Positions 28,622 to 39,267 of a stretch of 64,000 bases of DNA are shown here, one piece after another. The position numbers and the translations under genes are program-made. Each line of letters begins with the position of its first letter. Position 1 is the first letter of the stretch. Source of the DNA: Pseudomonadota bacterium (lineage in GTDB: Bacteria > Pseudomonadota > Gammaproteobacteria > Burkholderiales > Rhodocyclaceae); the NCBI GenBank assembly GCA_018262095.1, contig JAGTRW010000021.1, positions 1-64,000 on the forward strand. Reading direction: 5' to 3'. Below the pieces are notes generated by a model. The model had not been told where the DNA came from, did no database searches, and saw only the letters and a list, made by a program, of their open reading frames with translations.

Positions 28622-29743
28622 ATGACCGACGCAGCGATCGACACCGCCGAGCTGCAGGGAGAGCTGCAGGTCAGCCTCTCCGGCGACTGGACGCTCGCCA
28701 CGCTGCCCTTGCCGTTCTCTTCGCTCGAAGCGCGTCTGCAGGCGCTGGCGGCCAAACCGGCGCGCTGGGACTTGCAGGCCATCACGCGCATCGACAGCGT
28801 CGGCGCCATTTTGCTGTGGCGCGCCTGGGGGCGGCGCTGGCCGGCTGCGCTCGAAGCCTCGGGGCCGCAGCGCTCGGCGCTCGAACGCGCGGCGACGATC
28901 GTCCTGGATCGCCGCGCCAGGTTCCGCGCGCCGCGCCTGGTCTGGCTGGTCGCGCTCGGGCGGCTGGTCATTGCGACGGGGAAAAACCTGCGCGACATCG
29001 TCGCGCTGATCGGCCAGTTGCTGCTCGATCTGGCCTATCTCTGCGCCCATCCGCGCGATATCCCATGGCGCGAGTTTTCGGCCAACCTCTACAAGAGCGG
29101 CGCGCAGGCGCTGCCGGTCACCGCGCTGGTCGGCTTTCTGATCGGCGTCGTGCTCTCGTATCTGTCGTCGCTGCAGCTCAAGACCTTCGGTGCCGACATC
29201 TATATCGTCAACCTGCTCGGCATCAGCATCATCCGCGAACTCGGGCCGGTGATCGTCGCGGTGCTGGTCGCCGGCCGTTCGGGTTCGGCGATGACGGCGC
29301 AGATCGGCGTGATGCGCGTCACCGAGGAGATCGACGCGCTGGCGACGATGGGCATCTCGCGCAGCCTGCGCCTAGTGCTGCCCAAGATCGCCGCGCTGGC
29401 TATCGCCATGCCCTTGCTGGTGGTCTGGTGCGCTGCCGCCGGAATCATCGGCGGAATGGTTTCGGCCAACCTCGAGATGGGGCTGGCCTACGGCTACTTC
29501 ATCGAGGCGCTGCCCAAGGTGGTGCCGGTCGCCAACGTCTGGATCGGCATCGGCAAGGGCTTCTTCTTCGGCATGCTGATCGCGCTGATCGCCTGTCACT
29601 TCGGCCTCAAGGTGCGGCCCAATACCGAGAGTCTGTCGACCAAGACGACGACCGCGGTGGTCACCGCGATTACCGTGGTAATCGTCGTCGACGCGGTTTT
29701 TGCGATCTTGACTCGCAACCTCGGCATGCCGGGGGGAGGGTGA
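28622..29743 (+). CDS. MlaE-family ABC transporter permease with N-terminal STAS domain
   Basis: 373 residues. Residues 1-95 are a STAS-like (MlaB-like) domain fused to the permease. The MlaE permease follows, with about five membrane helices and the family motifs SGAQALPVTALVGFLIG and RELGPVIVAVLVAGRSG, then MRVTEEIDALATMGI. It forms the inner-membrane channel of a lipid (probably phospholipid) transporter that works with the ATPase, MCE protein and lipoprotein encoded next. The ATG at 28622 follows the ppx stop by four bases. Confidence 0.93.
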   Translation: MTDAAIDTAELQGELQVSLSGDWTLATLPLPFSSLEARLQALAAKPARWDLQAITRIDSVGAILLWRAWGRRWPAALEASGPQRSALERAATIVLDRRARFRAPRLVWLVALGRLVIATGKNLRDIVALIGQLLLDLAYLCAHPRDIPWREFSANLYKSGAQALPVTALVGFLIGVVLSYLSSLQLKTFGADIYIVNLLGISIIRELGPVIVAVLVAGRSGSAMTAQIGVMRVTEEIDALATMGISRSLRLVLPKIAALAIAMPLLVVWCAAAGIIGGMVSANLEMGLAYGYFIEALPKVVPVANVWIGIGKGFFFGMLIALIACHFGLKVRPNTESLSTKTTTAVVTAITVVIVVDAVFAILTRNLGMPGGG

Positions 29744-29747
29744 GCCG

Positions 29748-30551
29748 ATGATCGATTCCAGCGCCGCGCCGAGTTCGCCAGCGCGCAGCCCGGTCATCGT
29801 GCTGCGCGGGGTATGCACGCGCTTTGGCGAAACGGTCGTTCACCGCGACATCGATCTTGACGTCGAGGTCGGGCAGATTCTCGGGCTGGTCGGCGGTTCG
29901 GGCAGCGGCAAGACGACGCTGCTGCGCGAGATTGTCGGCTTGCTGGTGCCCTCCAGCGGCTCGGTCAGGCTCTTCGGCCAGTCGGTCTTCGACGCCGATC
30001 CGCTGGTTCGGCGCAACGTGCGTCGCCGCTTCGGCATGCTCTTTCAACAGGGCGCGTTGTTTTCGGCACTGTCCGTCTATGACAATATCGCGTTTCCGTT
30101 ACGCGAACTGCGCGCGCTCGACGAATCGATGATCCGCGATCTCGTCTACCTCAAACTGTCGATGGTCGAGCTCGAACCGCGCCATGCGCAGTTGATGCCG
30201 TCCGAGCTCTCCGGCGGGATGATCAAGCGCGTCGCGCTGGCGCGGGCGCTGTCGCTCGAGCCTGAGCTCTTGGTGCTCGACGAGCCGACCGCGGGTCTCG
30301 ATCCCGACCTCGCCGACAATTTCGTCAAGCTGATCAGGATGCTGCAAAGGGAGCTGGGCTTTACGGTCGTCATGGTGACCCACGATCTCGAAACGCTGGC
30401 CGGGCTGGCGAGCCATGTCGCGGTGCTCGCCGAGCAGCGTATCATCGCCTGTGGCACGCCGGCGACCGTGCTCGCTGTCGATCATCCGTTCATTCACCGC
30501 TTTTTCTGTTCCGAACACGCGCTGGCGCTCATGCAAAAAGGATTGGCTTAA
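29748..30551 (+). CDS. MlaF-family ABC transporter ATP-binding protein
   Basis: 267 residues with all ABC ATPase motifs: Walker A GGSGSGKTT, Q-loop in GMLFQQGALF, signature LSGGMIKRVALARAL, Walker B LLVLDEPTAGLDP and switch His in VMVTHDLETL. The LSGGM form of the signature is typical of MlaF. It energises the permease encoded upstream. It lies four bases downstream of the permease gene and four bases before the MCE gene. Confidence 0.95.
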   Translation: MIDSSAAPSSPARSPVIVLRGVCTRFGETVVHRDIDLDVEVGQILGLVGGSGSGKTTLLREIVGLLVPSSGSVRLFGQSVFDADPLVRRNVRRRFGMLFQQGALFSALSVYDNIAFPLRELRALDESMIRDLVYLKLSMVELEPRHAQLMPSELSGGMIKRVALARALSLEPELLVLDEPTAGLDPDLADNFVKLIRMLQRELGFTVVMVTHDLETLAGLASHVAVLAEQRIIACGTPATVLAVDHPFIHRFFCSEHALALMQKGLA

Positions 30552-30554
30552 GTC

Positions 30555-31487
30555 ATGGAAAATCGTTCGCACGCGCTGCTCGCCGGGCTGTTCGCGCTGC
30601 TGCTGGGGCTTTCGTCAGTGGCCGCGCTGTGGTGGTTCGGCGGCCAGCAGGAGGCGACCAACGCGTACCTGGTGGTCACCACCAAGACGATCAGCGGGCT
30701 CAGTCAGCAGGCGCAGGTTCGCTATCGCGGCGTGCGGGTCGGCAAGGTCGAGTCGATCGAACTCGACCCCGACGATGTCGGCAATACGCTGATCCGCATC
30801 AGCGTCCGCAAGGACATCCCGATCACGCACGGAACGACCGCCAAGCTTGGCTTTCAGGGGGTGACCGGAATCGCTTTCGTGTTGCTCGAGGAGAGCGGCA
30901 AGGACGCTACGCGGCTCACCGCCCCGGCCGGCGAGCTGGCCAGGATTCCGATGCAGGATTCGCTGTTCCAGGAACTCACAAGCGTTGCCGGCGAAACGCT
31001 GCGCAACGCGCGCGATCTGCTGGCCAGCGCCAACCAGACGCTCAGTCCCGAAAATCGCCAGCGCATCGAGAAGACGCTGGCCAATCTCGAGGCGACGACC
31101 GGCAATGCCAGAGACGCCACCGCGTCGCTGCGCCAAGTGCTGACACCGGAAAATATTCGTTTGCTCAACTCGACGCTGACGCGCGCCGAACAGACGGCCG
31201 GGCAGGCGGCGCCGTTCTTTGCCGAAGCGCGCGGCCTGGTGGCGCGGCTGCAATCGGTGAGCGACAAACTCGAGACGACGCTCGGCGATCCGGTCAGCAA
31301 CGGCGCGCTGATCCCGCGGCTGGTCGACTTGAGTGCCGATCTGTCGGGCAGTTCGCATCAGCTCAATCGCGTTCTGCAGATGCTCGAAGACTCGCCGCAG
31401 AGCCTTATTTTCGGTCGCCACGAGGCGTTGCCCGGACCCGGTGAGGCCGGCTTCGTTGCGCCAGAGACACCCAAGGGACAACCATGA
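30555..31487 (+). CDS. MlaD-family MCE-domain lipid-binding protein
   Basis: 310 residues. One N-terminal membrane helix (about 8-29) is followed by an MCE domain (about 38-118; VRYRGVRVGKVESIEL, GFQGVTGIAFVLL). A long helical C-terminal region then contains heptad-like stretches (LANLEATTGNARDATASLRQVL). It would form the periplasmic hexameric ring or tunnel of the transporter. Its stop overlaps the start of the lipoprotein gene (ATGA). Confidence 0.92.
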   Translation: MENRSHALLAGLFALLLGLSSVAALWWFGGQQEATNAYLVVTTKTISGLSQQAQVRYRGVRVGKVESIELDPDDVGNTLIRISVRKDIPITHGTTAKLGFQGVTGIAFVLLEESGKDATRLTAPAGELARIPMQDSLFQELTSVAGETLRNARDLLASANQTLSPENRQRIEKTLANLEATTGNARDATASLRQVLTPENIRLLNSTLTRAEQTAGQAAPFFAEARGLVARLQSVSDKLETTLGDPVSNGALIPRLVDLSADLSGSSHQLNRVLQMLEDSPQSLIFGRHEALPGPGEAGFVAPETPKGQP

Positions 31488-32065
31488 ACCGAATCTTGAT
31501 CCTGCTGCTTCTGCTCGGCGGCTGCGCGACCGGCGCGAGAAACAAGCCGCCGCTAACCGTCTATGATTTCGGGCTGCCGGCGGCCCGGCTGCCGGCGGGG
31601 GAAAACTGGCCTCGTCTGGCGCTCGACGTCAAGTCGCCGTCGTGGTTCGATTCGCTCAACATCGACTATCGGCTGGCCTACGACGATCCGCTCAAGCAGC
31701 GCGAATACGCCGACAGCCGCTGGGCGGGCGCGCCCGGCGTACTGCTCGCGCAGCGGCTACGGCAGCAACTGGGGACGGTCAATGACAGCGGCAGTACGGC
31801 GTGTCTGCTGCGCGTCGAGCTGCAGGAGTTCTCGCAGATCTTCGCTTCGCCGCAGCAAAGCCATGCACTGGTGCAGGGCAGTGTCCAGCTGTTCGACGCC
31901 AAGCGACGACTGCTTGCCGAGCGGCAACTGGTGATCGAGAAGCCGGCGCCCGGCGCTGACGCGGCGAGCGGCGTCAAGGCGCTGGTCGCGGCCAGCGACG
32001 ACTTCGGCGTTGAACTCGCCACCTGGCTGGCCGGTGTCGACAAAGGACTTAAGACTTGTCGCTGA
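31484..32065 (+). CDS. ABC-type transport auxiliary lipoprotein (PqiC/DUF330-like)
   Basis: 193 residues. The signal peptide MNRILILLLLLGGCATG has a lipobox (LLGGC), so it is lipidated at Cys 14. The body matches the auxiliary lipoproteins that accompany MCE transporters (YDFGLPAARLP; YRLAYDDPLKQREYADSRWAGAP; ending ASDDFGVELATWLAGV). It probably anchors the transporter to the outer membrane. It overlaps the MCE gene and closes the operon. Confidence 0.88.
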   Translation: MNRILILLLLLGGCATGARNKPPLTVYDFGLPAARLPAGENWPRLALDVKSPSWFDSLNIDYRLAYDDPLKQREYADSRWAGAPGVLLAQRLRQQLGTVNDSGSTACLLRVELQEFSQIFASPQQSHALVQGSVQLFDAKRRLLAERQLVIEKPAPGADAASGVKALVAASDDFGVELATWLAGVDKGLKTCR

Positions 32066-32266
32066 GCGCAAGCTGCCGCACAATGACCCGCGTATTATTT
32101 TTACCTGACCGGCAAAGGCACGCTCGACATTCATAAGAAATAGCGGCCGAAAACGTCACCTATCTCGTGCGACGCGGCGCTGACCACTGAAAAGCGGTTG
32201 GCAGTCGACGGGCAGGGCATCGATCTGGCAATTCCGTTTTCAAACAGCGACCATGAGGAAAGTTCA
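32066..32266 (+). other. Intergenic leader of the pyrophosphatase gene
   Basis: About 200 bases with no supported gene. A GAGGAAAG ribosome site lies at the right end, seven bases before the hppA ATG. A T-rich patch near 32094-32103 may hold a promoter element. Nothing else stands out. Confidence 0.45.
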
Positions 32267-34750
<2,484 letters not shown>

Positions 34751-34783
34751 GTCAGTCAAGCCGCTGCGGCGTCGAACGGGTAC

Positions 34784-34816
34784 AATCAGGGCAGCTCAAT
34801 TTGAGCTGCCCTGATT
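34784..34816. promoter_or_regulatory. Perfect 16-bp-arm palindrome overlapping a -10-like TACAAT
   Basis: The arms 34784-34799 and 34801-34816 are exact inverted complements around one central T (core GGGCAGCTCAA / TTGAGCTGCCC). A -10-like TACAAT (34781-34786) runs into the left arm. The downstream ATG is at 34826. There is no T-run, so a simple terminator for hppA is less likely than an operator or a 5' hairpin for the next gene, although transcript-end protection of hppA is possible. Confidence 0.6.
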
Positions 34817-34825
34817 CAATCAACG

Positions 34826-35173
34826 ATGGCTACAGTCAAGAAAACGCGCGCTGCTCACAAAAATGCGTCGAGCAAGCTGGTGCCGGCGGTGCCGGAGTCG
34901 TCTGGCGTGAGCGTGGTGAAGAAGCGCAAGCGGCTGGCCAAGGTTTTTTCGCGCCCGCTCGACAAAAAACTCAGGGAAATCGAAATAGTTCGCGTAAAAT
35001 TTTCGCTGCTCGCCGACGAGTACGTCCAACTGGCCGAGCTCAAGCAGCGGCTGGTCGCACAGGGTTCTCCCGTCAAGAAGGGCGAATTGCTGCGCGCCGG
35101 ACTGTCGCTGCTCGCCACGCTCGATGACGGCCAATTCAAGGCGGCGCTGGCGAGACTACAGGTTATCGCTTGA
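34826..35173 (+). CDS. Small basic conserved-type protein, unknown function
   Basis: 115 residues. The N-terminal half is Lys/Arg/Ala-rich (MATVKKTRAAHKNASSK..., KKRKRLAKVFSRPLDKK) and looks disordered. The C-terminal half is a compact helical module (VKFSLLADEYVQLAELKQRL, KKGELLRAGLSLLATL) that could be a small DNA-binding or dimerisation unit. No ribosome site is visible before the ATG, which sits nine bases after a perfect palindrome. A nucleic-acid-binding role is only a suggestion from charge. Its 3' end converges with a minus-strand gene three bases away. Confidence 0.75.
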   Translation: MATVKKTRAAHKNASSKLVPAVPESSGVSVVKKRKRLAKVFSRPLDKKLREIEIVRVKFSLLADEYVQLAELKQRLVAQGSPVKKGELLRAGLSLLATLDDGQFKAALARLQVIA

Positions 35174-35176
35174 GAT

Positions 35177-35401
35177 CTAGCGACCCGGAGCCGCCTTGGC
35201 CGGCTTGTAGCGCTTGAAGACGGCGCGCGCGTCGTGTTCGGCGCGCTCCTGGTTGCATAGCGATTGGTCGTCGTCGTGGGCGCTGAAGTAATCGTCGTCC
35301 TGTGCGCGCATGACGATCTCGATCGCCGTCTCGTCGCTCAAGGTGTAGATCTCGGTCAGCAGCGTGGCGACTTCATCAAGGTGTTGTTCGTAAGTGGTCA
35401 T
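35177..35401 (-). CDS. Small acidic hypothetical protein
   Basis: 74 residues (MTTYEQHLDEVATLLTEIYT...) with an acidic, helical N-terminal half (DETAIEIVMRAQDDDYFSAHDDD) and a basic tail (FKRYKPAKAAPGR). It is the only gene in this gap and converges tightly with its left neighbour. An AGG-containing ribosome site lies upstream. I do not recognise the family. Confidence 0.6.
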   Translation of the reverse strand: MTTYEQHLDEVATLLTEIYTLSDETAIEIVMRAQDDDYFSAHDDDQSLCNQERAEHDARAVFKRYKPAKAAPGR

Positions 35402-35502
35402 TGCCTGGTCGTTCGCTAGTGGGTTGCGCTGGAAGCATTGCCGTTCGTTTCGCGAGCGGCCCGGTTGGCAAGTTTATAGGTGTTTTGCTAGAGGTGTCAC
35501 AG

Positions 35503-35790
35503 ATGTCAACAGTGCAGGACCATTATGCGCGGCTCGGCGTGCCGTCGAGCGCCAGCGCCGAGGCGATCAAGGCCGCTTACCGCAAGAAAGCTGCGCAGTT
35601 CCACCCCGACAAGAATCCTTCGCTCGATGCGGCAGCGCGCTTCAGGGAGGTTCAGGAAGCGTACGAAGTGCTTGGCGACGCGCAGCGGCGCAAGGATTTC
35701 GACGAGTACCGGCAGCGCAGCCTGATCGAAGATCCGCTGCCGGTGGCACGCGAGATTTCGGAAAAATACATCCAGGGAATACTTAATTGA
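35503..35790 (+). CDS. Small J-domain (DnaJ-like) protein
   Basis: 95 residues. The J domain starts at DHYARLGVPSSASAEAIKAAYRKK and has the HPD signature (QFHPDKNPSL) that stimulates Hsp70 ATPase. No Gly/Phe, zinc-finger or C-terminal substrate domain is present, so it is a type III-like co-chaperone. The ATG at 35503 begins the J domain; the frame is open upstream without family-like sequence. Its stop overlaps a TTG start of the next gene (TTGA). It leads a four-gene unit of otherwise unknown proteins and probably targets an Hsp70 to them. Confidence 0.88.
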   Translation: MSTVQDHYARLGVPSSASAEAIKAAYRKKAAQFHPDKNPSLDAAARFREVQEAYEVLGDAQRRKDFDEYRQRSLIEDPLPVAREISEKYIQGILN

Positions 35791-36311
35791 AAAAATCGAA
35801 TTACTTTTCCGAACTCATCAAAAGCTATATCGACGAGATCGATGATCTGGTCAGCGATTCTGCCGGCAAGTCGGTGCTGCAAAAGCGCCTCGACGACAAG
35901 CGCGGCGAATTCGATTCGATCCTGCCGATGATCGAGTTTTCGACCGAAATGGTCGCCGTCGTTTTCTACGACGCTTTTGACTTCAAGTCGCCCGAAATCA
36001 TGCAGCAGATCGTGCAGAGCGAACCCGACGATTCGGATTTCATCGGCTGGGACGAGCTCAAGGCGCAACTTGCGGTGTCAGCGTGGGCGCAGCCACTGAT
36101 CGCTTCGTCGCTCAAGGTCCGCGGCGGCGACGCCTTCCTGGTGACCGCTGCGGCGCTCGAGTTCCTGCGCAGCAAGCCTTCGTCGTATGAGTCGCCGGCG
36201 GTCGAGGTGGACGACGAGGGTGACGAGCGCGCAGACGACGGCGAAGACGACTTGAGCGAGGCCGGCGCCGATTGGCTCGCCGAGCAGGGCTTTGAAACAC
36301 TCGACCGCTGA
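35787..36311 (+). CDS. Hypothetical acidic protein in J-domain operon
   Basis: 174 residues from a TTG start that overlaps the J-domain stop. The first ~125 residues look folded and helical (MKKSNYFSELIKSYIDEIDDL, LQKRLDDKRGEFDSILPMIEF, GWDELKAQLAVSAWAQPLIAS). A strongly acidic linker follows (VEVDDEGDERADDGEDDLSE), with a short conserved-looking tail GADWLAEQGFETLDR. There is no signal peptide or membrane helix. I do not recognise the family. Confidence 0.75.
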   Translation: MKKSNYFSELIKSYIDEIDDLVSDSAGKSVLQKRLDDKRGEFDSILPMIEFSTEMVAVVFYDAFDFKSPEIMQQIVQSEPDDSDFIGWDELKAQLAVSAWAQPLIASSLKVRGGDAFLVTAAALEFLRSKPSSYESPAVEVDDEGDERADDGEDDLSEAGADWLAEQGFETLDR

Positions 36312-36340
36312 ACACCATTATTCGTAAAGAAGGAAACGAC

Positions 36341-37090
36341 ATGCATCAGATCGTTTTGAGATCATCCGAGTTGATTCTTGCCGGCGACATCGCCGGTGCC
36401 GAAAGAACCCTGGTCGCCGTCGCCGATCAGCAGGGCGATCACGCGCTGGTCAGCGTGCTCGACGAGATGCCGGCCAGTGATCTGCTGGCGGTCATGCGCG
36501 AGTTCGACTCGTCGCGCGAGTCGGTGGTCAACATGCTGGTGACGCCCGAGCAGTTCGCACGCGCGATCGTGCTCGAGAAGAAATACGGCGATCGCACCGG
36601 CGAGCGCTTGCGCGCGATGGTCAATGCCGTCATTCACCGCGATGGGCAGACCGCCTGCGAGTACCTTGAAACGATCGCCGACATCGAGGGCGGACCGTCG
36701 ACGCTCGCTGATTATTTCGAGGACCGTTACGACGAGATCTTCAGCTTCGTGACCAGCGGCAGTTTCTCGCCGCAGTTCAACACCGATACCGGAGTCCAGA
36801 CGCACAACACCTGGCTGATGGAAAAAATCGAGGAAATCGACCACGGCCTGTGTTTCGGCAACTCGATGGAAAGCTCGCGGCCGCAGGTCTCGCGCTTTGA
36901 AATCGCCGACGGCGACTGGATGGAAACCGCCTGGCTGCTGCGCTATGAGCTTCCCGACGCGTTCGAGGAAGTGATGATGATCCTGCGCGATCGCGCACAG
37001 AAACGCGTCGAGCAGGCCAATGAGCTGGCGCTCGCCGGGCCAGCCGAGTCGGCGCCGGGCTCGGGCGACGAGGAAGAGTCGGCGATTTAG
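36341..37090 (+). CDS. Hypothetical protein in J-domain operon
   Basis: 249 residues, soluble. The N-terminal ~90 residues are helical and end in EKKYGDRTGERLRAMV. The middle contains ADYFEDRYDEIFSFVTSG and a segment HNTWLMEKIEEIDHGLCFG. The end is low-complexity and acidic (AGPAESAPGSGDEEESAI). A GAAGGAAACGAC ribosome site precedes the ATG. It follows the previous gene by 29 bases and precedes the next by 12. I do not recognise the family. Confidence 0.78.
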   Translation: MHQIVLRSSELILAGDIAGAERTLVAVADQQGDHALVSVLDEMPASDLLAVMREFDSSRESVVNMLVTPEQFARAIVLEKKYGDRTGERLRAMVNAVIHRDGQTACEYLETIADIEGGPSTLADYFEDRYDEIFSFVTSGSFSPQFNTDTGVQTHNTWLMEKIEEIDHGLCFGNSMESSRPQVSRFEIADGDWMETAWLLRYELPDAFEEVMMILRDRAQKRVEQANELALAGPAESAPGSGDEEESAI

Positions 37091-37102
37091 GGAATTCTGC
37101 GC

Positions 37103-38347
37103 ATGGCAAGCACATCAACATCGCTGGCGGCTTTTGACGATCGCCCGTTCTTCGACAAGGCGCTGCGCTACGGCGTTGCCGAGCGAATCATTGCGAGCGA
37201 CCGCTTGCCGTGCATCGAGCAGGATCTGGCCAAGGGCCTGGTCCAGATCGCCAATTATTTCGGCACTGCGCATCTGCGCCCCGAACTCGACCTCGCGCTA
37301 CGGCGCATGGTCAAGTTGATCAGCCTCTATCTCGAGGAGATCTCGGCCGGCGACCTCGGCGTCGCCGCGGCGTCCCTGCGCGACAAGACGCTGCTGTCGC
37401 ACTCCAAGGGCGGGTCGGAGATGATCAAGCGCCTGCATGCCTTGCCCGAGAGCGCGGTGATCGGCGGCGAGTGCGTCTCGGTCGAGAGCCAGCGCGCCTA
37501 TCTCGACGAGGTCACGAGGTCAGCGACCTTCAGTCTTGAAAGCTACCGCGCCGAACTCGGCCTGCGCCTGAAAAATCAGATGGCGATCGATTTTTCCTTG
37601 TGGCTCGCGAAAAAAATGGGCGTCTCGCGCCACGACGTCGACGACGCCGATGCGCTGATTCGCAGCGCGATGCTGGTCCTCTTTGTCGACATGGCGGCGC
37701 TCTCGCTGCCCTCGCGGACGGCCTTCGTTCGCCTGATCAAGGCGGCGCGAGCGGCCAAGGCGAAGCTTGACGAGCGACGGCTCGATGTTTTCCTTAAGAA
37801 CGAACCCGAAGAATTCCAGCGGCTGACGCGCGCGGCGATGGCTTCTTTCATCGCCAGCGACCTGCCGCGGATACGCGCGAGCGGCGCCAGCGCCGACAAC
37901 TTACTGTACGGCGACCAGGGCCAAAGCTATTTCGTCAAGGCCAGCGTCGACGACGACGTTCGCGAATACGACCGGCTGGTGGCCAAGCACTGGGATCGCG
38001 TGACGCGCGGCGAGGCCGACGATCCGGCGGTGCTGGCGACCGTCTTCCTGCTGCTGGCGACCGGTCTTGCGCCCAAGGCGTCGATGCTGCTCAAGGACGC
38101 CAAGGCGCTGACCGGAAAATTCCGCGAGTCAGGTTTTGACTCGTCGGCGGTGATCGATTTCATCGCCAGCAATGCGCCGCAAGCGATGCACGACGATCTG
38201 CTGAAATTCTGGAAAGAGGATCTTAAGCGCGAAGCCGAGCAGCAACTCGCCGACAGCGATCCCAATTGGCCCGACAGCCACATGGAGCGCGCCGTCGAGT
38301 ATCTGCGAACGACCTGCCGTGCCACGTGGAAAGGGAAAAAGTGGTGA
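37103..38347 (+). CDS. Hypothetical 414-residue protein in J-domain operon
   Basis: A large soluble, mostly alpha-helical protein with no signal peptide. Recognisable stretches include FFDKALRYGVAERIIASDRLPC near the start and FSLESYRAELGLRLKNQMA in the middle. LATVFLLLATGLAPKASMLLKDA is a possible hydrophobic hairpin. The C-terminus is basic (TCRATWKGKKW). No catalytic motif is recognised. It is the last gene of the four-gene unit. The SRP RNA gene begins about 40 bases downstream. Confidence 0.78.
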   Translation: MASTSTSLAAFDDRPFFDKALRYGVAERIIASDRLPCIEQDLAKGLVQIANYFGTAHLRPELDLALRRMVKLISLYLEEISAGDLGVAAASLRDKTLLSHSKGGSEMIKRLHALPESAVIGGECVSVESQRAYLDEVTRSATFSLESYRAELGLRLKNQMAIDFSLWLAKKMGVSRHDVDDADALIRSAMLVLFVDMAALSLPSRTAFVRLIKAARAAKAKLDERRLDVFLKNEPEEFQRLTRAAMASFIASDLPRIRASGASADNLLYGDQGQSYFVKASVDDDVREYDRLVAKHWDRVTRGEADDPAVLATVFLLLATGLAPKASMLLKDAKALTGKFRESGFDSSAVIDFIASNAPQAMHDDLLKFWKEDLKREAEQQLADSDPNWPDSHMERAVEYLRTTCRATWKGKKW

Positions 38348-38376
38348 GCCCTGGCGTCGCGAGCGCCGACTGATGG

Positions 38377-38382
38377 TATTAT
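38377..38382 (+). promoter_or_regulatory. Extended -10 element of the SRP RNA gene
   Basis: TGGTATTAT (TG at 38374-38375, TATTAT at 38377-38382) forms an extended -10 element about seven bases upstream of the predicted RNA 5' end. No clear -35 is seen. Confidence 0.5.
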
Positions 38383-38388
38383 TCGCCT

Positions 38389-38486
38389 CGGCGGGTCTCC
38401 CCGCATTGCAGCGTGGTGAACCTGGTCAGGTCCGGAAGGAAGCAGCCACAGCCATTTACTGCGAGTGCCGGGGGTAAGGCTCGCCA
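38389..38486 (+). ncRNA. ffs: Signal recognition particle 4.5S RNA
   Basis: The SRP core GGTCAGGTCCGGAAGGAAGC (38424-38443) followed by AGCC is the universally conserved domain IV loop that binds Ffh. Flanking halves pair as in the bacterial small SRP RNA: GGCGGG (38390-38395) with CTCGCC (38480-38485), and GGTGAACCTGG on the 5' side of the core. A pyrimidine-rich CCTTCTTTTC directly after the RNA may aid termination. Ends are estimated from the closing helix. Confidence 0.95.
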
Positions 38487-38526
38487 CCTTCTTTTCTGGC
38501 GATGCGTTCGCGTCGCGTCAAGCAAT

Positions 38527-39267
38527 CTATCTGCTGTAAAAATGCACGTCGCCGAAACGCGTTTCGACGCGCTCTGCGGTATTGTCGGTATCGGCGCCGA
38601 GCGCGACCGCGGTAATTTGCGGCACCGGGTCGCCAAAAGCGGCTCTGAAGTCGGCGGCGACATCGCGTACGACTTCGCGCCACTGCCCGGCATGCGCGTT
38701 GCCCGAATCGACGACGATCATTCGAACGCGGTCGCTATAAGGGTTCCAGCCCGTTTCGCCGGCCGCCTGCTTGCTTCCCCAGACGTAACAGAGTGCCGCC
38801 GCCGGGATGTTGGCGCCATGCAGCAATCGCGCCGCGGAAATCTTGAGGCGGTCGCCGATCGAGAGTCGCTCGACCGGCAGGTCGAAAAGCACATAGACGC
38901 GTGCGGCGTAGTCGTCGCCTGCCTTCTCGCGCAGGTCCGAGCCGGCGAGCGCGCCGGAAATACGCCAGCGCCACTTGAGTAGCGGCGTCGCCGCCGGGTC
39001 GACGCGCAGCGCGTAGGCCAGGCTCGACGACGATCGATCGGAAACGACGCGCAGCACGGTGCTGCCTTGTTCGCTGATCAGATCGAAGCGGTTTTCGCGG
39101 TCGACGCCGGGCAGGCTCTGCGTCACCCATCCGGCGGGGAATGTCGTCCCGGCGCTGGCGCCCGAAAACGTCGTCGGCTCGATCGGGTGGCGTGCTGCGT
39201 CTTCGGCGTGCGCGCCAAGCGACCAGAGCGCGGCGATGGCGAGCAGGGCACGGAGGTGAGGCGTCAT
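38527..39267 (-). CDS. Exported DUF3047-type protein
   Basis: 246 residues with a signal peptide (MTPHLRALLAIAALWSLGAHA). The body has the DUF3047 pattern: WVTQSLPGVDRENRFDLI, LKWRWRISG, GDDYAARVYVLFD, ALCYVWGSKQ, SDRVRMIVVDSG and a final DVHFYSR. The fold looks like a beta-sandwich of unknown function in the periplasm. The ATG at 39267 is chosen because it starts the signal peptide and overlaps the stop of the upstream gene (ATGA), so the two are co-translated. Confidence 0.85.
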   Translation of the reverse strand: MTPHLRALLAIAALWSLGAHAEDAARHPIEPTTFSGASAGTTFPAGWVTQSLPGVDRENRFDLISEQGSTVLRVVSDRSSSSLAYALRVDPAATPLLKWRWRISGALAGSDLREKAGDDYAARVYVLFDLPVERLSIGDRLKISAARLLHGANIPAAALCYVWGSKQAAGETGWNPYSDRVRMIVVDSGNAHAGQWREVVRDVAADFRAAFGDPVPQITAVALGADTDNTAERVETRFGDVHFYSR

